A stretch of 64,000 nt of DNA from positions 797,628 to 861,627 of the forward strand of contig NZ_JAPVBI010000002.1 of the NCBI RefSeq assembly GCF_026967925.1. The letters are read 5' to 3'. The notes under the pieces are model-generated. The model had not been told where the DNA came from and searched no databases. It was given only the letters and a program-made list of their open reading frames with translations. Positions 47,674 through 55,780 of the stretch are shown here, piece after piece (the first letter of the stretch is position 1; every line of letters begins with the position of its first letter). Source of the DNA: Modestobacter sp. VKM Ac-2985 (lineage in GTDB: Bacteria; Actinomycetota; Actinomycetes; Mycobacteriales; Geodermatophilaceae). A program made the translations under genes and the position numbers.

Positions 47674-49709
47674 GCGGGCTGCTCCCCACACCGATGGGGC
47701 TCCCCGACCCGCCGGGCTCCCCGGCTGCCCTGGCCGACGTCCTCGACCAGCTCGCCTCGGCCGGTTTCGCGGCGGGGACGACGGTCCACCTGCTGGATGC
47801 GGCGACCGTCGACTCCGGCTGGCAGGGCGCCGATGCGGCTGCGCTGACCGCCGAGGTCGCCACGGCACGGACGGTGGCCGGGGAGCTGCACGGTGCGCTG
47901 GCGACGGCGGCCACCCGGCTCGGTGACCACCGCGAGCTCTGGCTGACCGTCCTGACCCGGATCGCGGACCTGCGTGCCGATCAGCGCGAGCAGTTCGCGA
48001 GGGCCGGGTCCCGGCTCGCCGTGCTGGTGGGGCCGGCGTGGGACGGCGGTGTCCCCGGTCCGGGCCAGGACGAGGCCGCCGACCTCAGCGCTGCGGTCGC
48101 CGCCGCCGACGCCGACCGGGCCGCCGAGCACCGGGCACTGCTGGACGACCTGGCCGCCGATGCCACGGCCGTCGCCGCGGTGCTCGCCGCGGTCGCCGCG
48201 CCGCTGGGAGGGGCCGCCGGCCTCGGGGACGCCGCCGGGGTCACCGCATGGCTCGCGGGGCGGATGCCGGGCTGGGGGGACGGCGCATTCGCCGCGCTGG
48301 GGAGGGAGGCGGCGGTGGACCTCCTCCGGCCGGGCACGGCCCAGCGGCTCGATGCCGCGGCCGCCCGCTGGTCCGGCCATGCGTCGAGCCCTGCCTTCGC
48401 AGCTGCCGTGGTCGCGCGGCTCGGCGCCGACGGCCTCCGCTGGCTGCTCACCGTGCTGGGCGAGCAGGATGGCTCCGTCGACGCGCTGGCCGACCTGTTG
48501 GCGGGAGCGCTCGGCTCGGTGGCGGGTGGGGCGGCCTCAGGGAGCCCGGCCCGTCGCGCCCTGGGCGACCTGCGGCTGGCGCCGGCGGACCCCGACGGCG
48601 CGGTCGACGTGCTGGCGGTCGGGATGGGCACGGTGCTGAGCGGACTGGCCGGCCGGGGTGTGTCCGGCGCCTCCGCACTGGCCGCGTCCTGGGGACGCCA
48701 GTTCCTGGCCCGGGAGGCGGTGCAGGGGGCCGGCGCGGCGGCCCGGGTCGGCCCGCCCGCGGCCGACCCCGTGGCGGCGGCGTTGACCGTGCTGCGGCAC
48801 GCCGGCGACCGGACTGCTGCGGGCGAGCTGCTCACCGACCCGGCTTCCTGGACGACCCTGCTGAGCCGGCCCTGGCCGGGCGGGACCGAGGACCTCGCCG
48901 CGGTCGTCACCCTCGCCGCGGCCGGACCGGGCGCGGCGACGGCGGCCGGGGCGGCGCTGCAGTCACTGGGCCGCGGGCTCGCCCCGGACTCACCGGACAA
49001 GGTGCTGGTCGACCAGGAGACGCTCGCCCGGATCGGCGCGGAGGTGAGCGGACTGGTGGCCGGACAGGTCGGCGTCGTGCTGCCGGTGCTGGAGGCGGCC
49101 GTGCGCGACGGCGGCCCGGAGGGTCACCTGCATGCGTCGACCGACACCGCACTGCGCGGGCTGGTGCTCCTGCTCGCCGAGGAGGCCCGGAGCGAGCCGG
49201 TGGTCGCCGCTGTGCACGCCGCGCTGACAGCCGGGGACGCCCCTGCGTCGTCGTCGGCGGAGCTCGTCGGTGCCACCGTGGCGGTCCAGGAGCACGCACA
49301 GCGGCTCCGGTACGGGCTCGCGTACAGCCAGGAGCACGAAGCGGCTGTCGACCGGCAGCTGCTCTGGACGCTCGGGGTGACCGTGCCCAGCTTCTTCCTC
49401 CGCGGACCCCGGGGAGACCCGCTCAGTGCTGGCCTGGACCTCGCAGCGATCGTGGTCGGCGCAGACGGCGAGGTGCGGATGGGACCGGACACCGGCCGGG
49501 TCCGGACCGCCGAGGACGCGCAGCGGGTCGCCGACGAGCTGCTGGGGGAGGAGACGCTGGTCCCCGTCGCGGTCGCGGCTGCCGCGCGGACCGGGTTCGC
49601 ACGAGTGACCGCCGTGCTCGGCTCGCTGGGGCCCCCGGAGCCCTCGCTGTGGGACCGGCTCGACGACCTGCGCCGCGCAGAGCTCCCGGAACCTCGTCCA
49701 CCGCGCTGA
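47670..49709 (+). CDS. 679-residue protein of unknown function with WXG-like N-terminal region
   Basis: GTG start coupled to the previous stop. Residues about 15-110 form an alpha-helical region with a WQG turn at 51-53 (VDSGWQGADAAALTAEV) flanked by helices, resembling a WXG100/LXG-type targeting domain. The rest is Ala-rich, mostly helical, with stretches like VAWLAGRMPGWG and LLTDPASWTTLL that suggest repeated helical units. Near the C-terminus LRYGLAYSQEHEAAVDRQLLWTLG and a more ordered region (about residues 560-660) may be a separate domain. No signal peptide, membrane segment or catalytic motif is recognised. Possibly a type VII-like secreted or surface-linked protein; no secretion genes are in the window. 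Confidence 0.6.
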   Translation: MSGLLPTPMGLPDPPGSPAALADVLDQLASAGFAAGTTVHLLDAATVDSGWQGADAAALTAEVATARTVAGELHGALATAATRLGDHRELWLTVLTRIADLRADQREQFARAGSRLAVLVGPAWDGGVPGPGQDEAADLSAAVAAADADRAAEHRALLDDLAADATAVAAVLAAVAAPLGGAAGLGDAAGVTAWLAGRMPGWGDGAFAALGREAAVDLLRPGTAQRLDAAAARWSGHASSPAFAAAVVARLGADGLRWLLTVLGEQDGSVDALADLLAGALGSVAGGAASGSPARRALGDLRLAPADPDGAVDVLAVGMGTVLSGLAGRGVSGASALAASWGRQFLAREAVQGAGAAARVGPPAADPVAAALTVLRHAGDRTAAGELLTDPASWTTLLSRPWPGGTEDLAAVVTLAAAGPGAATAAGAALQSLGRGLAPDSPDKVLVDQETLARIGAEVSGLVAGQVGVVLPVLEAAVRDGGPEGHLHASTDTALRGLVLLLAEEARSEPVVAAVHAALTAGDAPASSSAELVGATVAVQEHAQRLRYGLAYSQEHEAAVDRQLLWTLGVTVPSFFLRGPRGDPLSAGLDLAAIVVGADGEVRMGPDTGRVRTAEDAQRVADELLGEETLVPVAVAAAARTGFARVTAVLGSLGPPEPSLWDRLDDLRRAELPEPRPPR

Positions 49710-49923
49710 CACCCGTTCGGGAACACCCGATCGTGACACTCGGCATATCACTCATCACGCAGGGTTGCGACACAACGAAGATCATTAGCCCGGTCGTGTC
49801 GAATCTTGCGCGTGTGGGTGACCCACTGCAGTCTCTTAACTGCGGTCTGTGCCGGACGACGCTCTGCCCCCGCGTGGGCGGCTGCCGCGATCCCCGAGCC
49901 CACTCATGCCCTCAGGAGACGTC

Positions 49924-50016
49924 ATGTCCGCACGCACTGCTGTGTCCGCCGACCGTTCCGCCACCGCCTCCGGCCGCAACTGGAAGTGGGGCCGTAACTG
50001 GAAGTGGGGCCGCTGA
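49924..50016 (+). CDS. 30-residue peptide gene with tandem RNWKWG repeats
   Basis: ATG with AGGAG five bases upstream, one of the best ribosome binding sites in the window. The N-terminal 17 residues are MSARTAVSADRSATASG; then the hexapeptide RNWKWG occurs twice in direct succession, followed by a final Arg and TGA. At DNA level the repeat is 18 bp with one silent difference (CGC/CGT). Four Trp, two Lys and several Arg make the C-terminus cationic and aromatic, in an Ala/Ser/Thr leader-plus-core layout like a ribosomal peptide precursor or an antimicrobial or signalling peptide. No modifying enzyme or exporter is next to it; the next gene (122 bases on) is a GGDEF-EAL protein. The 49710-49923 stretch upstream is AT-richer than its surroundings and has short dyads (GCAGT/ACTGC) but no convincing promoter. 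Not recognised as a known family. Confidence 0.6.
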   Translation: MSARTAVSADRSATASGRNWKWGRNWKWGR

Positions 50017-50070
50017 GTCAGGGCTCACGCCGGCGGGGGCGCACGGTTGGCGATCGCCCCTCGGAGTGAG

Positions 50071-50101
50071 TTGACGACACGGGACGGTCGGGCGCTGTTA
50101 T
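50071..50101 (+). promoter_or_regulatory. Candidate promoter for the GGDEF-EAL gene
   Basis: TTGACG (50071-50076) and TGTTAT (50096-50101) separated by 19 bp; TTATCT overlapping the latter is an alternative -10. It lies between the small peptide gene and the GTG at 50138, so the GGDEF-EAL gene may have its own promoter. Confidence 0.45.
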
Positions 50102-50137
50102 CTTCGGCCTTCGCCGACCTCGACAGACAGGCTGCCC

Positions 50138-52678
50138 GTGGCCAAGTCCGCGGCCCCCGAGACGACGGGGGCCTCCATGATCCGGCGGCCGTGGACGATC
50201 GCCTTGATGGCGAGCGCAGTGGCCGTCGCTGCTGCGCTTCCCGTGTTGCCCGCAGGCTGGCAGGACGCCTCGGTCGGGTTGGTGCTGGCTCTGCTGGCTG
50301 GGTTCCTGCTCACGGAATCGGTCCAGTTCGACGTCGAGTTCCGGAAGCAGACGATCTCGCTGTCCCCGACGGAGATCGCGGTCGTCGTCGGGCTGCTCGA
50401 GGTCGGTGGTCTGTGGACGGCCGTCACTCGCGTGGCCGCCGTCGTGATCGTCGAGTGCTGGCAGCGCTATCCCGCCCCCAAGGTGCTCTTCAACGCCGCG
50501 CTGGCCGTGGCGGAGCTGAGCGCGGCGTTGGCTGTGCTGAGCCTGCTGCCACCGCTGGAGGTGACAGACCCGATCGCCTGGTTGTCCCTGATGGTCGCCG
50601 TCCTCGTCACCGGGATCGTCAGCATGTTCGGCGTGGGCGCTGCCGTGTCCCTGACCGAGGGTTTCCCCGGCTGGCACTTCTTCGCGGCCGCCGTGCCGAA
50701 CCTGGTGCTCGGGCCGGTCAGTGTCGTCATCGGGGTGATCGCTCTCCTGCTCACCCGCGAGACCTCATGGACCTGGGCGCTCATCATCCCGTTGCTCGTC
50801 GTCGTCGTGGTGCTCTTCCGCCAGTCCGCCCAGGCGGTGCGTGAACGGCGCACTGTCCAGCGGGTCTACGACTTCGCCCGGCGGGTGGAGCTGGTGTCCG
50901 CGGACGAGGCCGGCACCCGGGAGATCGTCCGAGCTGTTCGTGAGCTCCTCAACGCCGACCGGGTGGCGCTGTGGCTGCCTCCGTACCTGGATGAGGGGCC
51001 GCAACTGGTCGTCGACGCGGCTGATCGGGAGCTGGCCTGGTACGACGGGCCGGGTGATCCCGACGACCTGGTCCGGGCGCGCGCCGTCGTCCCGGGTGCT
51101 GATGGTCCGGTCTTCGTCTCCTTCGGCCGGGCCGACGACGCTGAGCGGGCCGCGCTCCTCCGTCGGGGGGCACGTGAGGTGCTCGGCGCGCCCGTGACCA
51201 CCGCAGCCGGTGAACCGGGGTACCTGGAGGTGTGCGACCGGCAGGGGGACATCGTCTCCTTCGCCGACGGTGACCGGGGTGCGTTGGACTCGATGCTGAC
51301 CCACGTCAACGCCGCGATCCGCCAGCAGCAGCTGCTCAGCCAGATCCGGCACGACGGCGACCACGACCGGCTGACCGGGCTGCCCAACCGGCAGCGGCTG
51401 GGCGGGGAGATCGACGCGTTGCTGCTCGCCGAGCCGGCCACCGCCCGGGCCGGGTTGGTGCTGGCGGCCCTGGACGGCTACACCGACGTCACCGACACCC
51501 TCGGGCACGCTGCCAGCGACGAACTGCTCCTGGTCACCGCCGGGCTGCTCCGCGAGCACGCGCCGCCGCAGGCCGTCGTCGCGCGGATGGAGGGTGGCCA
51601 GTTCGCCGTCCTGCTGCCCGGTCTGTCCCTGGCCGCCACCGAGCGGGCCGCCCGTCGGCTGCGGGAGGCCGCCTCCACCCGCGCCCGGGTCGCCGGGCTC
51701 GACCTGGAGGTCGGGCTGACCATCGGGGTGGCCGCGGCGCCCGTCCACGGTTCGGAGTCCGGCACGCTGATCCAGCGGGCCGACGTCGCGCTGCTCGCGG
51801 CACAGGGCTCCGGGGGAGTGGCGACCTACCACCCGGTCCTGGACCAGCAGAGCCTGCGCCGCCTCCAGCTGGGTGCCGAGCTGGAGACGGCGATCTCCGA
51901 CGGGCAGATCTCGGTGGTCTTCCAGCCGATCGTGGACACCCGCACCGCCGACATCGTCTCGGTGGAGACGCTCGTGCGCTGGGCGCATCCCCGCTACGGG
52001 GACATCTCGCCGGACGACTTCATCGGCCTGGCCGAGCAGATCGGTCGGATCGGGCTGCTCACCGACCACGTGCTCGACCGCGCGCTGGACCGCTGCCGGC
52101 GGTGGCTGGACCAGGACATCGCGCTGTCGGTGGCGGTCAACCTCTCCGCCCACTGCCTCGCCGAGCCGGACATCGTCGACCGGGTCCGCCGGGCACTGCG
52201 CCGCCACGGTGTCCCGGGTGAGCTGCTGACCCTCGAGCTCACCGAGGGCAGCGTCGTCGACGACACGGTGCGCAACAGCACCGTGCTGGCCGACCTGCAC
52301 GCGTTGGGCCTGCGGCTGTCCATGGACGACTTCGGTACCGGCTACTCCTCGCTGTCCCAGCTGCGGCTGCTGCCGATCGACGAGCTGAAGATCGACAAGT
52401 CCTTCGTGCTGGGCATGTCGACGAGCTCGAACGAGTCCTTCATCGCCCGGTCGATCGTGGAGCTGGCGCACAACCTCGGGTTGCGCGTGGTCGCCGAGGG
52501 GGTCGAGGACGAGATGACCCGGGACCTGCTGACCCAGATGGGCTGCGACAAGCTGCAGGGCTTCCTGGTCAGCCGGCCGTTGCCCGAGGACCGGCTGGAG
52601 GGATGGCTGCTGGCCCGCACCGGCGTCCGCGCCGCCGCACCGGGGGCCACCCACCGGCGACTGTTCGTCCGGACCTGA
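50138..52678 (+). CDS. Membrane GGDEF-EAL protein, degenerate GGDEF and intact EAL
   Basis: 846 residues, GTG start. N-terminal six or seven hydrophobic segments (residues about 20-235) form a MASE-like sensor; a GAF-like region (245-395) follows; then a GGDEF domain whose signature is changed to EGGQF (about residue 484), predicting no cyclase activity; and an EAL domain with ETLVRW from Glu610, ELTEGSVVDD, SMDDFGTGYSSL, DELKIDKSFV and VAEGVED, consistent with an active phosphodiesterase. Net prediction: c-di-GMP hydrolysis controlled by membrane and GAF-like sensing. It follows the tandem-repeat peptide gene and ends at copy B of the dyad element. Confidence 0.92.
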   Translation: MAKSAAPETTGASMIRRPWTIALMASAVAVAAALPVLPAGWQDASVGLVLALLAGFLLTESVQFDVEFRKQTISLSPTEIAVVVGLLEVGGLWTAVTRVAAVVIVECWQRYPAPKVLFNAALAVAELSAALAVLSLLPPLEVTDPIAWLSLMVAVLVTGIVSMFGVGAAVSLTEGFPGWHFFAAAVPNLVLGPVSVVIGVIALLLTRETSWTWALIIPLLVVVVVLFRQSAQAVRERRTVQRVYDFARRVELVSADEAGTREIVRAVRELLNADRVALWLPPYLDEGPQLVVDAADRELAWYDGPGDPDDLVRARAVVPGADGPVFVSFGRADDAERAALLRRGAREVLGAPVTTAAGEPGYLEVCDRQGDIVSFADGDRGALDSMLTHVNAAIRQQQLLSQIRHDGDHDRLTGLPNRQRLGGEIDALLLAEPATARAGLVLAALDGYTDVTDTLGHAASDELLLVTAGLLREHAPPQAVVARMEGGQFAVLLPGLSLAATERAARRLREAASTRARVAGLDLEVGLTIGVAAAPVHGSESGTLIQRADVALLAAQGSGGVATYHPVLDQQSLRRLQLGAELETAISDGQISVVFQPIVDTRTADIVSVETLVRWAHPRYGDISPDDFIGLAEQIGRIGLLTDHVLDRALDRCRRWLDQDIALSVAVNLSAHCLAEPDIVDRVRRALRRHGVPGELLTLELTEGSVVDDTVRNSTVLADLHALGLRLSMDDFGTGYSSLSQLRLLPIDELKIDKSFVLGMSTSSNESFIARSIVELAHNLGLRVVAEGVEDEMTRDLLTQMGCDKLQGFLVSRPLPEDRLEGWLLARTGVRAAAPGATHRRLFVRT

Positions 52679-52681
52679 GAG

Positions 52682-52737
52682 AGGACCTCACTGCCCCCAC
52701 CGCTCGCAGGCTCGCGGCGGGCCCCTGTAGGGAGGCC
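52682..52737. repeat. Dispersed dyad element, copy B
   Basis: Starts three bases after the GGDEF-EAL stop. Outer stem GG-a-CCTCACTGC pairs with the stretch ending GTAGGGAGGCC with one mismatch, keeping the bulged A; inner stem CCGC/GCGG carries loop TCGCAGGCTC. Same plan as copies at 8082-8139 and 57195-57251. Probably terminates the upstream gene ahead of tRNA-Thr. Confidence 0.7.
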
Positions 52738-52779
52738 AAAGGGCATCGGGTACAGTTCTGCACGGCTCTTCGGAGCAAC

Positions 52780-52852
52780 GCCCCTTTAGCTCAGTCGGCA
52801 GAGCGTCTCCATGGTAAGGAGAAGGTCTACGGTTCGATTCCGTAAAGGGGCT
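52780..52852 (+). tRNA. tRNA-Thr (GGT)
   Basis: 73 nt cloverleaf. Acceptor GCCCCTT pairs with AAGGGGC, discriminator T; anticodon stem TCTCC/GGAGA encloses ATGGTAA with anticodon GGT at 52813-52815; T-arm GGTTCGATTCC. A TACAGT -10 box lies at 52751-52756. CCA is not encoded. Confidence 0.96.
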
Positions 52853-52910
52853 CGTACGATCGAATGCCCGACCGCCGGTCCAGTCGGAAGACCGGGCCGC
52901 ACGGTCGCCT

Positions 52911-52984
52911 GGCGGTGTAGCTCAGCCTGGTAGAGCAAGCGGCTCATAATCGCTGTGTCACCGGTTCAAGTCCGGTCACCGCTA
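52911..52984 (+). tRNA. tRNA-Met (CAT), elongator type
   Basis: 74 nt. Acceptor GGCGGTG pairs with CACCGCT (first pair G-U), discriminator A; anticodon CAT at 52945-52947 in GGCTCATAATC; T-arm GGTTCAAGTCC. A paired first acceptor position argues against initiator tRNA. A lysidine-modified Ile tRNA also carries CAT, but the Thr-Met-rpmG order, as in mycobacteria, supports Met. Confidence 0.9.
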
Positions 52985-52989
52985 CCCCA

Positions 52990-53015
52990 GACGGGCCCCG
53001 GGAACGGGGTCCGTC
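52990..53015 (+). terminator. Terminator after tRNA-Met
   Basis: GACGGGCCCC / GGGGTCCGTC, 10-bp stem with one G-U pair and a 6-nt loop, six bases after the tRNA-Met end. Confidence 0.6.
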
Positions 53016-53098
53016 GTCGTGTTCGGCATCCGCCGGGCGCGGGCACCACCCCGACGCGTCGAGGAACTCTCGACCACCGACAAGGCGAGGATGCGCTC

Positions 53099-53263
53099 AT
53101 GGCAGCCACCGACGTTCGTCCGAAGATCACCCTGGCCTGCCAGGAGTGCAAGAACCGCAACTACATCACCCGCAAGAACCGGCGGAACGACCCCGACCGG
53201 ATCGAGCTGAAGAAGTACTGCCCCACCGACCGCAAGCACACGGTCCACCGCGAGACGCGCTGA
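53099..53263 (+). CDS. rpmG: 50S ribosomal protein L33
   Basis: 54 residues, full length. Typical [20 protein letters not shown] start and a basic [15 protein letters not shown] core. The first CxxC of the zinc ribbon is intact, but the second pair is incomplete (YCPTDRKHT), so only three zinc-ligand cysteines remain. GAGG eight bases before the ATG. Sits between tRNA-Met and hadAB, as rpmG2 does in mycobacteria. Confidence 0.95.
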   Translation: MAATDVRPKITLACQECKNRNYITRKNRRNDPDRIELKKYCPTDRKHTVHRETR

Positions 53264-53294
53264 CCCCAGCGGTCGCGAGGAGAGGGCGGGGAGC

Positions 53295-53741
53295 ATGACG
53301 CTGGACGCAGGACTGGTCGGGCGCAGCTACCCGCCCTCTGCCGTGTACGAGGTCGGGCGCGAGAAGATCGCGGAGTTCGCCACGGCGCTGGCCGATCCGG
53401 ACCCGGTCCACCGCGACCCGGCCGCCGCCCGTGCAGCCGGCCATCCCGACGTCATCGCCCCGCCGACCTTCGCCATCGTGCTGAGCCTCGGTGCGGCAGA
53501 CGTCGTGGTCGAGGACCCGGAGGTGGGGCTGGACTACAGCCGCGTCGTCCACGGCGAGCAGCGGTTCACCCACCACCGCCCGATCCGGGCCGGCGACCGG
53601 CTGGTCGCGACCGCCACGATCGACGCGGTGAAGACGGTGGCCGGCAACGACATGCTGACCACCCGCGTCGACCTGGCCACCGAGGACGGCGAGCCCGTCT
53701 GCACCACGCGGTCCATGCTCGTCGCCCGGGGGACGGCGTGA
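53295..53741 (+). CDS. hadA: (3R)-hydroxyacyl-ACP dehydratase subunit HadA (MaoC N-terminal FAS1-like)
   Basis: 148 residues, hotdog fold. Begins with LDAGLVGRSYPPSAVYEVGR; GREKIAEFATALADPDPVHRD and HGEQRFTHHRPIRAGDRL match the HadA/MaoC N-terminal dehydratase domain that supports the substrate channel while HadB supplies catalysis. ATG with GGGGAG upstream; overlaps hadB by four bases. No HadC is present, in line with a species without mycolic acids. Confidence 0.9.
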   Translation: MTLDAGLVGRSYPPSAVYEVGREKIAEFATALADPDPVHRDPAAARAAGHPDVIAPPTFAIVLSLGAADVVVEDPEVGLDYSRVVHGEQRFTHHRPIRAGDRLVATATIDAVKTVAGNDMLTTRVDLATEDGEPVCTTRSMLVARGTA

Positions 53742-54160
53742 GCCCGCGCCCGGCCGACGTCGAGGTGGGCACCGAGCTCCCCGAGCAGATCTCCCGGGTC
53801 ACCCGCGCCGACCTGGTGCGCTACGCCGGAGCCTCCGGTGACTTCAACGTCATCCACTGGAACGAGCGGGTCGCCCGCGAGGTGGGCCTCCCCGGCGTGA
53901 TCGCGCACGGGATGCTCACCGCCGGTCTCGCCGTCCGAGCGGTCACCGCCTGGGCCGGCGACCCGGGTGCCGTCGTCGAGTACCAGGTGCGCTTCAGCCG
54001 GCCGGTGGTGGTGCCCGACGACGACCTCGGTGCCGAGCTCACCGTGCGCGGCCGGGTCGCCGCACTCCTCGAGGACGGCCGGGTCCGCGTCGACCTGACC
54101 GTGATCAGTGGTGGCGAGAAGGTCCTGTCCCTGGCCCGCGCCGTCGTCGCGCTCGGCTGA
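53738..54160 (+). CDS. hadB: (3R)-hydroxyacyl-ACP dehydratase subunit HadB (MaoC-like)
   Basis: 140 residues. The catalytic hydratase motif is complete: Asp35 and His40 in YAGASGDFNVIHWNE, with the downstream GLPGVIAHGMLTAG element. Forms a heterodimer with HadA in fatty acid elongation (FAS II). GTG start overlaps the hadA stop. Convergent with the aminotransferase gene, 16 bases apart. Confidence 0.92.
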   Translation: MSPRPADVEVGTELPEQISRVTRADLVRYAGASGDFNVIHWNERVAREVGLPGVIAHGMLTAGLAVRAVTAWAGDPGAVVEYQVRFSRPVVVPDDDLGAELTVRGRVAALLEDGRVRVDLTVISGGEKVLSLARAVVALG

Positions 54161-54176
54161 TCCCGCCCGCGGGCTC

Positions 54177-55430
54177 TCAGTCGGCAGAGCCCAGCAGCTG
54201 CTGCATCCGGCGGACGCCCTCCACCAGCTCGTCGTCCCCCATGGCGTAGGACAGCCGGAGGTACCCCGGGGTGCCGAAGGCCTCGCCGGGGACGACGGCG
54301 ACCTGGGCCTGCTCCAGCAGCAGCTCGGCCAGCTCGGCGCTCGTGGCGACGGTGCGGCCGGCGATCGACCGGCCGAGCAGTGCGGTGACCGAGGGGAAGA
54401 CGTAGAAGGCGCCCAGTGGCTCGGGGCAGGCGATCCCGGGGATCTCCCGGAGCATCCCGAGCACGGTCCGGCGGCGCCGGTCGAGTGCGGCCCGGAGCTC
54501 CGCCACGCTGGACTGGTCGCCGGTCAGCGCGGCCACCGCGGCGGCCTGGGCGATGTTCGAGACGTGTCCGGCCGAGTGCGACTGCAGGGCCGTCGCACCG
54601 GCCACCACGTCGGCCGGCCCGATCAGCCAGCCCACCCGCCAGCCGGTCATCGCGTACGCCTTGGCGACCCCGTTGACGACGACGCACCGCGGCTGGATCT
54701 CCGGGACCAGGGCCGGCAGCGACGCCGCCGTCGTCCCGTCGTAGGTCAGGTGCTCGTAGATCTCGTCGGTGACCACCCAGAGACCGGCTGCCAGTGCCCA
54801 CCGGCCGATCTCGGCCACCTCCTCGGGCGGGTGGACGGCGCCCGTCGGGTTGGCCGGGGAGCTGAACAGCAGCAGCTTGGTGCGCGGGGTGCGAGCCGCC
54901 TTCAACTGACCGACGGAGACGAGATAGCCGCTGGCCTCGTCGGCGACCACGGGGACGGGGACGCCACCGGCCAGCCGGATCGCCTCCGGGTAGGTCGTCC
55001 AGTGCGGCGTCGGCAGCAGGACCTCGTCGCCGGGGTCCAGCAGCGTCGCCAGCGCCTGGGCGACCGCCTGCTTGCCTCCGGCGGTGACCAGCACGTCGGT
55101 GGGCCGGGCGGTCAGTCCCGAGTCGCGCAGCGTCTTGGCCACGATCGCCTGCCGGAGTTCCGGGAGGCCCCCGACCGGGCTGTACCGGTGCATCGCCGGG
55201 TCCCGGGCTGCCCGGACGGCCGCGGCGACGACGTGGTCGGCCGTGGCGCGGTCCGACTCTCCGGCGGCCAGGTTGACCACCGGCCGCCCGCTCGCCCGCA
55301 GCGCCTTGGCGCGTGCGTCGGTGGCCATCGTCGTCGAGGTGGTGACGGCACCGACCCGCCGGGAGATCCGCCGCTCCGCCGGTGGCGCGGGTTCGACGGC
55401 ATCGGGCCCGGGTGCGGGTGCGGTCAGCAT
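54177..55430 (-). CDS. PLP-dependent aminotransferase, aspartate aminotransferase-like
   Basis: 417 residues from the ATG at 55430. Fold-type I, class I aminotransferase: [44 protein letters not shown] and the PLP lysine Lys257 in [16 protein letters not shown] are visible. Aspartate as substrate is likely from similarity and from the conserved position beside secE in actinobacteria. A longer in-frame reading upstream crosses the tRNA-Trp promoter region and is unlikely. Confidence 0.9.
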   Translation of the reverse strand: MLTAPAPGPDAVEPAPPAERRISRRVGAVTTSTTMATDARAKALRASGRPVVNLAAGESDRATADHVVAAAVRAARDPAMHRYSPVGGLPELRQAIVAKTLRDSGLTARPTDVLVTAGGKQAVAQALATLLDPGDEVLLPTPHWTTYPEAIRLAGGVPVPVVADEASGYLVSVGQLKAARTPRTKLLLFSSPANPTGAVHPPEEVAEIGRWALAAGLWVVTDEIYEHLTYDGTTAASLPALVPEIQPRCVVVNGVAKAYAMTGWRVGWLIGPADVVAGATALQSHSAGHVSNIAQAAAVAALTGDQSSVAELRAALDRRRRTVLGMLREIPGIACPEPLGAFYVFPSVTALLGRSIAGRTVATSAELAELLLEQAQVAVVPGEAFGTPGYLRLSYAMGDDELVEGVRRMQQLLGSAD

Positions 55431-55529
55431 GATCCGATCGTGGCAGACCGGACGAGGTGCTCGGCCCCTCCCGAGCGCCCCGAGCGGGAGCCTCGCCTCC
55501 CGTGTTCGCTGCTGGCCGGGTGGGTCCCG

Positions 55530-55535
55530 TACACT
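55530..55535 (+). promoter_or_regulatory. -10 candidate of the tRNA-Trp-secE-nusG unit
   Basis: TACACT, a good TANNNT box, flanked by a 7-bp inverted repeat GGGTCCC (55522-55528) and GGGACCC (55554-55560). The rest of the 55431-55641 gap holds GC-rich short dyads and no gene. Confidence 0.4.
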
Positions 55536-55641
55536 CGACGACCTGGGGCCTGTGGGACCCCGCCACCGGCGTGCCCCGGAGGCCCCTTCGGGGGTCACGT
55601 CGAGACTGGGGCCGCGCCGCGACGCGGACCCGGCGATCCCT

Positions 55642-55714
<73 letters not shown>

Positions 55715-55780
55715 CCACGACCTGACGACCGACCGAGATGAGCCGACCGAAGTGAGCCGGACCGACGTGAGCGAGGCGCT

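Noticed and set aside
52911..52984. CAT-anticodon tRNA as initiator or lysidine-type Ile tRNA
   Set aside because: The first acceptor position is paired (G-U), unlike initiator tRNA, and the Thr-Met-rpmG order favours elongator Met. Ile2 is not fully excluded.
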